64,000 nucleotides of DNA from Sinobaca qinghaiensis (lineage in GTDB: Bacteria; Bacillota; Bacilli; Bacillales; Marinococcaceae): positions 685,451-749,450 of the forward strand of contig NZ_RAPK01000006.1 of NCBI RefSeq assembly GCF_003610495.1, given 5' to 3'. The stretch's first letter is position 1, and each line of letters opens with the position of its first letter. Positions 50,690 through 61,538 of the stretch are shown here, in pieces. The notes beneath the pieces were generated by a model that did not search any database, had not been told where the DNA came from, and saw nothing but the letters and a program-made list of their open reading frames with translations. The position numbers were made by a program, and so were the translations under genes.

Positions 50690-52045
50690 ATGAATCTAGA
50701 AATGGGATTATTTCAAAAACAGACGATGAGCCTTGTAATGACGCAGGAACTCCGCCAGGCCATTTCCCTGCTGCAGCTCTCGACCCAGGAGCTTTCTGAT
50801 TACATATCGGAACAGGCTCTTGAAAATCCGCTTATAGAGACGGAAGAACCAGTCCCGGAAGAAAAGGAACTGCCTATATATGACAGCCCGGTAATGTGGA
50901 CAGATGATTATGGAGATGGATATGAAGCGTATGAAGGCAGAAATGAATCCCAGCTGGATAGAATCCAGGCTTATGAAGAAGGACTGGCCGACCACTTATA
51001 CAGTCAGATCCGTTTTCTTGATACAACTGATCACTACCGGGAGCTTATGCTGTATCTTGCCGACAACGTAGATACAAATGGCTACCTGGAGGGAAGCTGG
51101 GAAGAAGCAGGACGTTTTTATACCATTACAGAGGATGAATACGAGCAGGGCGTTACAATGCTTCAGAAACTTGAGCCTGCAGGTGTCGGTGCAAGGAATC
51201 TTCAGGAATGCCTGCTTCTGCAGTTAACGAGAAATTATCCGTCTGACCTGCTTGTCATCGAAGTAGTCAAACATCACCTGGAAGATCTGGCAGCGAGAAG
51301 GTGGAAGCAGATAGCGAAGACGCTTCATATTTCGGTGGAAGATGTGCAGGCGATCTATGATACGATTCAGCAGCTCACGCCTCACCCCTGCGCCTGCATT
51401 GGAAGAAGTGAATCAGCCGCAATTACGCCGGATGTGTATGTGGAAAAAAAGAACGGGGCGTTCACAGTTGTACTTAATAATGAAAGCCTGCCGAAAATAA
51501 GGCTGAATAAACAATACCGCCATCTGCTGGAGAGCGGGGAACAGGGAGAGGCGGGAGAATATGCCCGCAAAAAATACAAACAGCTCGTCTGGCTGCTGAA
51601 AAGCATTGATCAGCGGCAGACATCGCTCCGGAAAATTACGGAAGCTATCCTGCTTTTTCAGGAAGCATTCTTTGAAAACGGACCTGCTGCCATGAAACCG
51701 CTGACCCTGCGTGAGATAGCGGAAGAAGCAGAAGTGCATGAGTCCACGGTTTCACGGACGACTACGAACAAATATGTGCAGACCCCGCACGGATTATTTG
51801 AATTAAAGCATTTCTTTTCTGCTGGTATGAACAATGCAGAAGGAGAGCAGACGTCTACGAATGTTATAAAAGAAATAATGAACAAAATGGTCGAAGCGGA
51901 AAATAAAAAAAGGCCTCTATCCGACCAGAAAATAGCTGAGCTCATTAAGGAAGAACACGGTATTCCGATCTCCCGCAGAGCGATAGCCAAGTACCGCGGA
52001 GAACTGCAGATTGCCTCTTCCTCGAAAAGAAAAAGATACGCATGA
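50690..52045 (+). CDS. sigL: RNA polymerase sigma-54 factor
   Basis: Sigma-54 directs polymerase to -24/-12 promoters activated by enhancer-binding proteins, in Bacillus mainly amino-acid and fermentation genes. The 451 residues include the Gln/Leu-rich N-terminal activator region (KQTMSLVMTQELRQAISLLQ), a core-binding region, and the C-terminal RpoN box in SRRAIAKYRGEL. The frame is open from 50651, but AAGAAGGAGAGG fixes the ATG at 50690. It lies between clpP (divergent) and cggR. Confidence 0.96.
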   Translation: MNLEMGLFQKQTMSLVMTQELRQAISLLQLSTQELSDYISEQALENPLIETEEPVPEEKELPIYDSPVMWTDDYGDGYEAYEGRNESQLDRIQAYEEGLADHLYSQIRFLDTTDHYRELMLYLADNVDTNGYLEGSWEEAGRFYTITEDEYEQGVTMLQKLEPAGVGARNLQECLLLQLTRNYPSDLLVIEVVKHHLEDLAARRWKQIAKTLHISVEDVQAIYDTIQQLTPHPCACIGRSESAAITPDVYVEKKNGAFTVVLNNESLPKIRLNKQYRHLLESGEQGEAGEYARKKYKQLVWLLKSIDQRQTSLRKITEAILLFQEAFFENGPAAMKPLTLREIAEEAEVHESTVSRTTTNKYVQTPHGLFELKHFFSAGMNNAEGEQTSTNVIKEIMNKMVEAENKKRPLSDQKIAELIKEEHGIPISRRAIAKYRGELQIASSSKRKRYA

Positions 52046-52061
52046 TGTTTTAAAAAAGGAT

Positions 52062-52108
52062 GGCCGGGAAAAGGTACTGTATACCTCGAACCGGCTTTTA
52101 ATTTTTAT
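52062..52108 (+). terminator. terminator after sigL
   Basis: GCCGG (52063-52067) pairs with CCGGC (52091-52095), with an inner GGTAC/GTATACC stem, followed by TTTTAATTTTT. Confidence 0.75.
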
Positions 52109-52136
52109 TGCTATGTTATTTTATTCTTGGTATAAT
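52108..52136 (+). promoter_or_regulatory. SigA promoter of the cggR-gapA operon
   Basis: TTGCTA at 52108-52113, a 17-base spacer and TATAAT at 52131-52136 with an extended TGG. Start near 52143. Confidence 0.85.
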
Positions 52137-52141
52137 GAAAG

Positions 52142-52196
52142 TATCAAAAGGCTGAACACCACTTAGGGATTTTCCCCTGGGTTTTATCTTTTGATA
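52142..52196 (+). promoter_or_regulatory. 5'-terminal stem-loop of the cggR-gapA leader
   Basis: TATCAAAAG (52142-52150) pairs perfectly with CTTTTGATA (52188-52196), and an inner AGGG/CCCT hairpin sits between. The stem would begin at or next to the first transcribed base, like known 5' stabiliser structures of mRNAs. Its function is inferred. Confidence 0.55.
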
Positions 52197-52199
52197 AAG

Positions 52200-52235
52200 T
52201 GGGACTTAAAATGTCTATATGGGACAAAAAGTGTC
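52200..52235 (+). promoter_or_regulatory. CggR operator
   Basis: Two direct copies of TGGGAC-N6-TGTC (52200-52215 and 52220-52235), four bases apart. This is the arrangement of the B. subtilis CggR operator (CGGGAC-N6-TGTC-N4, repeated) with C to T at the first base of each copy. It lies downstream of the promoter, between the leader stem and cggR, so CggR acts as a roadblock. Confidence 0.92.
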
Positions 52236-52261
52236 CCTGAGAGAAAACTGGTGATCCCTGA

Positions 52262-53281
52262 ATGAGAGAATTACTCGAATGGCAGAAAAAACTGCAGCCT
52301 GATATTTTGGAAATCATGGGAAAACGCTACCGGATTCTCCAGTATCTCCGGTTGATGCAGCCGGTCGGCAGAAGAACGCTTGCCGTCAGCCTGGATCTTT
52401 CGGAGAGAGTACTTCGGACAGAGGTAACATTTTTAAAAAATCAGGGATTAATTATGATTCATCCTTCCGGTATGACTCTTTCTGATGAAGGAGAAGCCCT
52501 GCTGGAAGGCATGGAGCCGGCGATGAAAATCGCTTTCGGACTTGAAGATCTGGAAAAGCAGGTAGCTGAAGTGCTTAACGTCGAGAAAGTCATAGTGGTT
52601 TCCGGCGACAGCGACGAATACAGCTGGGTAAAAAAAGAACTGGGACGCGCCTGCGTACAGCAGATGAAAAAGCAGATAGCCCCCGGAGACATTATTGCTG
52701 TCGCCGGAGGAACGACGCTTGCAGCTGTTGCCGATATGGTCAGCCCGTCCGAAAAATGGAAAGACGCGGTTTTTGTACCAGCAAGAGGCGGCCTCGGGGA
52801 AAAGGTAGAAATCCAGTCGAACACAATCAGTTCGACAATGGCTACTAAAGCCCGGGCAGCATACAGGCTTCTGCATGTCCCGGATCAGCTCAGCAACGAA
52901 ACCAGAACATCGCTTAGTCTTGAACCTGGTATTAAAGAATTACTTGCTCTTATCCGGAAGGCGAAAATTGTGATCCACGGCATCGGAGAAGCTGAAATTA
53001 TGGCAGACCGGCGCGAAACGAGCGACGGTGCCGTGCAGCAGATTAAGGAAAAAGCAGCAGTTGGTGAAGCATTCGGGTATTATTTTGACCGGGAAGGGCA
53101 TATCGTTCATAAAGAAAGAACGATCGGTCTGCAGCTTAATGATCTGAACGAAGCACAGACGGTCATTACTGTTGCCGGAGGAAGCTCGAAAGCAGAAGCC
53201 ATTTCTGCCTACATGAAATACCGCCCCAGCAATCTGCTGATTACAGATGAAGGGGCAGCGAAGGCAATTTTAAATCGATGA
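52262..53281 (+). CDS. cggR: central glycolytic genes repressor CggR
   Basis: A SorC/DeoR-family repressor of the lower glycolytic operon, released by fructose-1,6-bisphosphate. The 339 residues have an N-terminal DNA-binding domain (about 20-85; GKRYRILQYLRLMQPVGRRT) and a C-terminal sugar-phosphate-binding domain (about 90-339) with VAGGTTLAAVADMV and FVPARGGLGEKVEIQ. GGTGAT precedes the ATG. It is first in the operon and has two operator copies directly upstream, so it is autoregulated. Confidence 0.97.
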   Translation: MRELLEWQKKLQPDILEIMGKRYRILQYLRLMQPVGRRTLAVSLDLSERVLRTEVTFLKNQGLIMIHPSGMTLSDEGEALLEGMEPAMKIAFGLEDLEKQVAEVLNVEKVIVVSGDSDEYSWVKKELGRACVQQMKKQIAPGDIIAVAGGTTLAAVADMVSPSEKWKDAVFVPARGGLGEKVEIQSNTISSTMATKARAAYRLLHVPDQLSNETRTSLSLEPGIKELLALIRKAKIVIHGIGEAEIMADRRETSDGAVQQIKEKAAVGEAFGYYFDREGHIVHKERTIGLQLNDLNEAQTVITVAGGSSKAEAISAYMKYRPSNLLITDEGAAKAILNR

Positions 53282-53282
53282 C

Positions 53283-53302
53283 AACTGATTTTACAATCAG
53301 TT
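53283..53302 (+). promoter_or_regulatory. stem-loop between cggR and gapA (candidate mRNA processing/stabilising element)
   Basis: AACTGATT / TTAC / AATCAGTT is a perfect 8-bp stem with a four-base loop and no T run, so it is not a terminator. In B. subtilis the cggR-gapA transcript is cut near the end of cggR and the gapA part is stabilised by a stem-loop at this place. The equivalence is inferred. Confidence 0.6.
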
Positions 53303-53353
53303 TCTCATATAGTATTGAATAACGTGCACCATAATAAGAGGAGGAAATTAAAC

Positions 53354-54361
53354 ATGGCTACAAAGATTGGTATTAATGGATTTGGAAGAATTGGACGCGC
53401 AGTATTCCGTGCTTCTCTTGAAAATGACAACGTAGAAATCGTAAGCATTAACGACCTTACAGACGCTAATATGCTTGCTCACCTTTTAAAATATGACACA
53501 GTACACGGCAACTTAAAGCAGAGTGTATCTGTAAACGGCGACAACCTTGTTGTTGACGGTAAAGAAATCCGCATCACTGCTGAAAAAAATCCAGCACAGA
53601 TTCCATGGGGCCAGGCTGAAGTGGAAATCGTTGTTGAAGCAACAGGTCGCTTCGTAGATGGCGAAAGCGCCGGCAAACACCTTGAAGGCGGAGCGAAGAA
53701 AGTTATTATCTCTGCACCTGGTAAAAACGTTGATGCAACATTCGTAATGGGCGTTAACGAAAACACGTATGACCCATCCAAGCACAACGTTATGTCCAAC
53801 GCATCATGCACAACAAACTGCCTGGCACCGTTTGCTAAAGTGCTTAACGACAAGTTCGGCATTAAGCGCGGCCTAATGAACACTGTTCACTCCTACACGA
53901 ATGATCAGCAGATTCTTGACCTTCCGCACAGTGACTACCGTCGTGCACGTGCAGCTGCTGAAAACATCATTCCAACATCAACTGGAGCTGCAAAAGCAGT
54001 AGCCCTCGTTCTTCCTGAACTTGACGGCAAGCTTAACGGCGCTGCAATGCGTGTTCCTACTCCAAACGTATCTCTTGTTGACCTTGTAGCAGAGCTTGAT
54101 ACAAACGTTACTGCTGAAGAAGTAAACAACGTACTAAAAGAAGCCGCTGAAGGAAACCTTAAAGGCATCCTTGGTTTCAGCGACGAGCCGCTTGTATCTA
54201 AAGACTATAACGGCAACTCCAACTCTTCTACTATTGATGGTCTATCCACTATGGTATTGGAAGACAACATGGTTAAAGTTATTTCCTGGTACGACAACGA
54301 GTTCGGCTATTCCAGCCGCGTTGTAGACCTTGTAGAATATGTTGCAAAACAGCAGGCTTAA
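53354..54361 (+). CDS. gapA: glyceraldehyde-3-phosphate dehydrogenase, glycolytic
   Basis: Converts glyceraldehyde-3-phosphate to 1,3-bisphosphoglycerate with NAD. The 335-residue protein has the Rossmann motif INGFGRIGR (7-15), the NAD-selecting region SINDLTD (31-37) and the catalytic C152 in SNASCTTNC. AGAGGAGG precedes the ATG at 53354; an upstream in-frame ATG at 53315 is not plausible. Codon choice is strongly biased, as in highly expressed genes. Placement after cggR identifies it as GapA rather than the gluconeogenic GapB. Confidence 0.98.
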   Translation: MATKIGINGFGRIGRAVFRASLENDNVEIVSINDLTDANMLAHLLKYDTVHGNLKQSVSVNGDNLVVDGKEIRITAEKNPAQIPWGQAEVEIVVEATGRFVDGESAGKHLEGGAKKVIISAPGKNVDATFVMGVNENTYDPSKHNVMSNASCTTNCLAPFAKVLNDKFGIKRGLMNTVHSYTNDQQILDLPHSDYRRARAAAENIIPTSTGAAKAVALVLPELDGKLNGAAMRVPTPNVSLVDLVAELDTNVTAEEVNNVLKEAAEGNLKGILGFSDEPLVSKDYNGNSNSSTIDGLSTMVLEDNMVKVISWYDNEFGYSSRVVDLVEYVAKQQA

Positions 54362-54378
54362 TAAAGCAGATAAAGGGC

Positions 54379-54415
54379 AGGGGAGAAGAAAAAGTATTTT
54401 CTTGCTCCCCTTTCC
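54379..54415 (+). terminator. possible partial terminator after gapA
   Basis: AGGGGAG...CTCCCCT with an inner AAGAAAA/TTTTCTT pairing, followed only by TTTCC. The weak T tract suggests leaky termination, which would raise gapA above pgk to eno. Confidence 0.55.
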
Positions 54416-54491
54416 TGTGCAGTTTCCTGCTACAATAGATATCGAAACAGCATGAATGAACTGCAGAACATGTTTGCTTTTTATCAGCAGA

Positions 54492-54537
54492 AAACCCGGC
54501 TCTTTTTAGATGAACGCTTTATAGGAAGGCCGGGTTT
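54492..54537 (+). other. long hairpin in the gapA-pgk spacer
   Basis: AAACCCGGC (54492-54500) and GCCGGGTTT (54529-54537) form a perfect 9-bp stem around a 28-base loop. TTTT follows four bases later and a TATAAT at 54554-54559. It could be a second attenuator or a processing site. No -35 partner is clear. Confidence 0.4.
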
Positions 54538-54626
54538 ATGCTTTTCTTTGTATTATAATTATACGTTCCTTTTTGTATTATTTAGGGAAAAGGATGAAGA
54601 ACACAGAGGAAAAAGGAGGCAGCAAT

Positions 54627-55811
54627 ATGAATAAGAAATCTATTAAAGATATCGATGTAAAAGGAAAAAAGGTTTTCTGCCGCGTGGATTTCAACGTGCC
54701 GATGGAAGATGGGAAAGTAACGGATGACAGCCGTATTAAAGCCGCCATTCCTACAATTGAATACTTAGTGGACCAGGGAGCCCGGGTTATCCTGGCCAGC
54801 CACCTGGGCCGTCCAAAAGGAGAGGCTGTGGAAGAACTTCGTCTGGGTCCCGTAGGCGTCCGTCTCGGCGAACTGCTGAGAAGAGACGTTCGGAAAGTAG
54901 ATGAAGTTTACGGCCCTGTAGTAAAGCAGGCAGCCGATTCTTTGATGGACGGAGAAATTCTTCTTGTTGAGAACGTTCGTTTTGAAGCAGGAGAAGAAAA
55001 GAACGACCCGGAACTAGCAAAAGAATTTGCAGCTATTGCTGACATATATGTAAATGATGCATTTGGAGCGGCGCACAGAGCCCACGCTTCTACAGAAGGA
55101 ATCGCACAGCACCTTCCGGCTGCGGCTGGACTTCTTATGCAGAAAGAACTTGAGGTTCTTGGAAAAGCGTTATCTGACCCGGCACGCCCGTTTACTGCGA
55201 TTGTCGGCGGAGCAAAAGTAAAAGACAAAATCGGTGTGATCGATAATCTGCTTGATAAAGTGGATAACCTTATTATCGGGGGCGGTCTTGCCTATACTTT
55301 CGTTAAGGCTCAAGGCCACGAAGTAGGTAAATCCCTGCTCGAAAAAGACAAGCTTGATCTTGCAAATGAGTTTATGCAGAAAGCCAAAGATAAAGGCGTG
55401 AACTTCTACATGCCGGTTGACGTTACAGTAGCCGATGATTTTTCCGGTGATGCAAATATTAAAGTCGTACCGATTGATGAGATTCCTTCTGACTGGGAAG
55501 CACTCGACATTGGCCCGGAAACAAGAAAGAAGTATCAGGAAGTTATTGAAAGCTCCAAGCTCGTTATTTGGAACGGTCCTATGGGCGTATTTGAAATCGA
55601 GGCATTTGCACATGGAACCAAAGCCGTGGCAGAGGCGCTCGCTGGAGCAGATGATACGTATTCTGTAATCGGCGGCGGCGATTCCGCTGCAGCTGTTGAA
55701 AAGTTCGGCCTTGCCGGTCAAATGGATCATATGTCCACAGGCGGAGGAGCTTCCCTTGAATTTATGGAGGGTAAAGAACTTCCAGGCGTAGCAGCACTGA
55801 ACGACAAATAA
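54627..55811 (+). CDS. pgk: phosphoglycerate kinase
   Basis: Makes ATP from 1,3-bisphosphoglycerate. The 394-residue protein shows the N-terminal substrate-binding [11 protein letters not shown] and [12 protein letters not shown], and the C-terminal nucleotide-binding [13 protein letters not shown] and [24 protein letters not shown] precedes the ATG at 54627. A longer in-frame reading from 54573 is rejected because it includes the ribosome binding site. Confidence 0.98.
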   Translation: MNKKSIKDIDVKGKKVFCRVDFNVPMEDGKVTDDSRIKAAIPTIEYLVDQGARVILASHLGRPKGEAVEELRLGPVGVRLGELLRRDVRKVDEVYGPVVKQAADSLMDGEILLVENVRFEAGEEKNDPELAKEFAAIADIYVNDAFGAAHRAHASTEGIAQHLPAAAGLLMQKELEVLGKALSDPARPFTAIVGGAKVKDKIGVIDNLLDKVDNLIIGGGLAYTFVKAQGHEVGKSLLEKDKLDLANEFMQKAKDKGVNFYMPVDVTVADDFSGDANIKVVPIDEIPSDWEALDIGPETRKKYQEVIESSKLVIWNGPMGVFEIEAFAHGTKAVAEALAGADDTYSVIGGGDSAAAVEKFGLAGQMDHMSTGGGASLEFMEGKELPGVAALNDK

Positions 55812-55833
55812 ACAAAAGAAGAGGTGGAGTAAT

Positions 55834-56587
55834 TTGAGAAAACCAATTATTGCAGGTAACTGGAAAATGAATAAAACCCACGAGGAAGCAGTAAGTTTTA
55901 TCGAAGATATTAAAGAAAAGGTGCCGGCCGGCAGCAAAGTAGACACGGTTGTCTGCGCCCCCGCCCTATTTCTTAAAAGCATGAATGATGCGTCAGAAGG
56001 AAGCGACGTAGCTGTCGGCGCCCAGACAATGCACTTTGAAGACAACGGAGCTTTTACCGGCGAAATCAGCCCGGAAGCACTGGCTGACCTTTCCATTCCC
56101 TACGTTATTATCGGACACTCCGAGCGCCGGGAAATGTTTAACGAAACAGACGACTCTGTAAATAAAAAGCTTCACGCGGCATTCAATCACAAGCTTGTAC
56201 CGATCATGTGCTGCGGTGAAACGCTTGAAGAAAGAGAAAGCGACAAAACAGAATCTGTTGTACGCGGCCAGGTGGAAAAAGGCTTTGCAGGACTCAGCAA
56301 AGAGCAGGCAGCACAGGTTGTTGTTGCGTATGAGCCTATCTGGGCCATCGGTACCGGCAAATCTTCTACAGCGAAAGATGCCAACGAAACGTGCGGAACG
56401 ATCCGCCGCATTTTATCTGAGCTGTATGACCAGGAAACAGCAGAAGCAGTCCGTATTCAGTACGGCGGCAGTGTGAAACCTGAAAATATCGGCGGCTATA
56501 TGGCTATGGAACACATCGACGGCGCCCTTGTAGGAGGAGCCAGCCTCAAGCCGGACGCATTTTTACAACTAGTGGAGGCGGGATCCA

Positions 56588-56598
<11 letters not shown>
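55834..56598 (+). CDS. tpiA: triosephosphate isomerase
   Basis: Interconverts dihydroxyacetone phosphate and glyceraldehyde-3-phosphate. The 254-residue TIM barrel has K11 in AGNWKMNKT, the electrophilic His in IGHSERRE, and the catalytic Glu in [10 protein letters not shown]. It starts at TTG behind GAGGTGGAG. The 3' end overlaps gpmI by 11 bases. Confidence 0.98.
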
Positions 56599-59435
<2,837 letters not shown>

Positions 59436-59446
59436 AACAGCATTAG

Positions 59447-59480
59447 AAAGACAGCGGGCATCGGAATCCCGCTGTCTTTT
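59447..59480 (+). terminator. terminator of the glycolytic operon
   Basis: AAAGACAGCGGG / nine bases / CCCGCTGTCTTT followed by T. Confidence 0.95.
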
Positions 59481-59593
59481 GCTGTATAATAAAAAATGTT
59501 GTTCATTAAAGGAGAACATGCTCCTTCTATTGTAATTGAATACGTTATATGTTAATTTTATATATGTGTGATTTGAACGTGGAGGTGGCGGAG

Positions 59594-59824
59594 ATGCAAA
59601 CCATATTGTATGTCCTATTAATTATTGTATCGATTTCATTAATAGCCGTAGTATTATTACAATCGGGAAGAAGCGCAGGGCTCTCCGGGTCAATTTCCGG
59701 GGGAGCGGAACAATTAGTCGGAAAGCAGAAGGCACGTGGAGTAGAAGCCTTTTTAAGCAGAATGACAGTTATTCTAGCCGTGGTCTTTTTCGTATTAACG
59801 ATTCTTCTTGCTTATTTTCTATAA
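59594..59824 (+). CDS. secG: preprotein translocase subunit SecG
   Basis: A small Sec channel subunit that assists SecA cycling. The 76-residue protein has two transmembrane helices (about 3-22 and 52-74) separated by the conserved [18 protein letters not shown]. The frame is open from 59549, but GGAGGTGGCGGAG directly before the ATG at 59594 marks the start. Its partner SecA is encoded at 16753. Confidence 0.95.
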   Translation: MQTILYVLLIIVSISLIAVVLLQSGRSAGLSGSISGGAEQLVGKQKARGVEAFLSRMTVILAVVFFVLTILLAYFL

Positions 59825-59865
59825 GAAGAGACTGCGGACCTATAGCGAATATGAAATGAAATCAT

Positions 59866-59902
59866 GCAGCAGGACATGTATTAGTGTCTTGCTGCTTTTT
59901 TT
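59866..59902 (+). terminator. terminator after secG
   Basis: GCAGCAGGACA / eight bases / TGTCTTGCTGC and seven T residues; an 11-bp stem with one G-T pair. Confidence 0.92.
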
Positions 59903-59958
59903 CATATATTCTTCCATGCAGAACAAATAAAAGAACAAGAATGAGAGGCGTTCCGCTT

Positions 59959-60714
59959 ATGATTGGGTGTCTATGCCTGCACGGTTTTACAGGGGCACCG
60001 TGGGAGCTTGAACCGCTTTCCAGAGTGCTCGAGGAAGAAACAGACTGGCTCGTCTACACCCCTGTTCTCCCCGGCCATGATCTGATGACTGATTTAAGCG
60101 AACGCGAATTTCGCTCCCGGTTCAAAGAGTCGGACCACAAAACCTGGATTCATACAGCAGATCTGGCAGCAAAAGAATTGTTTGAGCGCTGTTCGAAAGT
60201 ATATGTTATCGGTTTCTCGATGGGAGGAATTCTTGCGACGTACATTGCGGCGAGATATCCAGTCGAAAAGCTGGTATTGTTAAGTGCAGCGGCCCATTAC
60301 GTTAATCCTTCCCAGCTTTCAAAGGATATGGCACTGATTATGAAGAATATGATTAAAGGCCAGTTAAAAAAACAGCCCTGGTACCCGATATTCTGGTCTA
60401 AAATTCATACCCCGGTCCGGTCCCTTTCTGAATTCCAGAAAGTGGTCCGCACGATTGAACCATTTATTAAAGAAGTAGAAGTGCCAACGTTTATTGCCCA
60501 GGGAATGAAAGACAGCCTGGTCCGTAAAAGCAGCGCCTTGTTTTTATATAAAGAAATTGCCGCCAAAGAAAAACAGCTTTATTTTTATGAGCAGTCTCAT
60601 CATTTTATTGTACACAGCGAGAATCAGAAGCAGCTGATTGAAGATGTACTGCACTTTCTGCTGGCTGAAAAAATAGAGCCTGATGTCGTCTGGAAAAGCA
60701 GTGATCAGGTGTAA
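59959..60714 (+). CDS. alpha/beta hydrolase, carboxylesterase-like
   Basis: A 251-residue hydrolase with oxyanion-hole motif CLHGFTGAPWE at the N-terminus, nucleophile S87 in GFSMGG, an acid in FIAQGMKDSLV and the catalytic His in EQSHHFIV. It resembles the monoglyceride-lipase/Est30 group and the neighbouring esterase, of which it may be a diverged paralogue. The natural substrate is unknown. AGAGGCG places the start at 59959; the longer open frame from 59884 runs into the secG terminator. Confidence 0.85.
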   Translation: MIGCLCLHGFTGAPWELEPLSRVLEEETDWLVYTPVLPGHDLMTDLSEREFRSRFKESDHKTWIHTADLAAKELFERCSKVYVIGFSMGGILATYIAARYPVEKLVLLSAAAHYVNPSQLSKDMALIMKNMIKGQLKKQPWYPIFWSKIHTPVRSLSEFQKVVRTIEPFIKEVEVPTFIAQGMKDSLVRKSSALFLYKEIAAKEKQLYFYEQSHHFIVHSENQKQLIEDVLHFLLAEKIEPDVVWKSSDQV

Positions 60715-60736
60715 GATAGAATAGGAGTGGAAGATA

Positions 60737-61489
60737 ATGAAAGTTGTACCCCCAAAACCATTTACCTTTGAAGGAGGAAACCGGGCGGTCCTGCTTCTAC
60801 ACGGTTTTACTGGAAGTTCAGCCGATGTTAGAATGCTGGGACGCTATCTGCAGAAGCAGGGCTACACGTCACATGCGCCTGTGTATAAAGGCCACGGAGT
60901 TCCGCCGGAAGAACTGATGGACTCCAACGCTTCCGACTGGTGGAAAGACGTCGAAGCCGGATGGAACCATTTAAAAGAACAGGGCTATGAAGAAATAGCC
61001 GTAGCCGGTCTTTCCCTTGGAGGACTAATGTCATTAAAAGCAGGGTATACGTTCGGAGCAAAGGGTATTGTACCTATGTGCGCCCCGTTGACAACCATTG
61101 AAAACAAAGAACGTTTGTATAAAGGCGTCCTTCAGTATGCAAAAGAATACAAGCAGCTCGAAGGCAAAGACGAGGAACAGGTGGACGAAGAAATGGAAGC
61201 TTTTAAACAACTTCCTCTTGATGCACTTGACTCTCTTAATGGCATGATTACAGAAGTAAAAGACTCTCTGGATATGATTTATGCGCCGGTGAAAGTAGTT
61301 CAGGCCAGACAAGACGAAATGGTAGAATTAAAAAGCGCAGATATTATATACGAGGAAGTAGCGTCTTCTGTTAAATCCCTGGACTGGTACGAAGAATCCC
61401 CGCACGTAATCACACTGGGCCCTGAAAAACAGGACCTGCATGAAAATATATATCAGTTTTTAGAAAGCCTGGATTGGAGCACAAAATGA
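60737..61489 (+). CDS. est: carboxylesterase (Est30/YvaK-like)
   Basis: A 250-residue alpha/beta hydrolase close to Geobacillus Est30 and B. subtilis YvaK, which hydrolyse short-chain esters. Oxyanion hole [12 protein letters not shown] (20-31), nucleophile S93 in GLSLGG, acid in QARQDEMV, His in [17 protein letters not shown] precedes the ATG. Position between secG and rnr is conserved in Bacillaceae. Confidence 0.92.
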   Translation: MKVVPPKPFTFEGGNRAVLLLHGFTGSSADVRMLGRYLQKQGYTSHAPVYKGHGVPPEELMDSNASDWWKDVEAGWNHLKEQGYEEIAVAGLSLGGLMSLKAGYTFGAKGIVPMCAPLTTIENKERLYKGVLQYAKEYKQLEGKDEEQVDEEMEAFKQLPLDALDSLNGMITEVKDSLDMIYAPVKVVQARQDEMVELKSADIIYEEVASSVKSLDWYEESPHVITLGPEKQDLHENIYQFLESLDWSTK

Positions 61490-61538
61490 CACAAACCAAC
61501 AAAGCAGCAAAAGTAGATAGAGAGGAGATGAAAACAAT

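Noticed and set aside
55170-56096. 308-codon reverse-strand frame across pgk and tpiA
   Set aside because: Antisense to two highly expressed glycolytic genes with strong codon bias; no plausible protein features.
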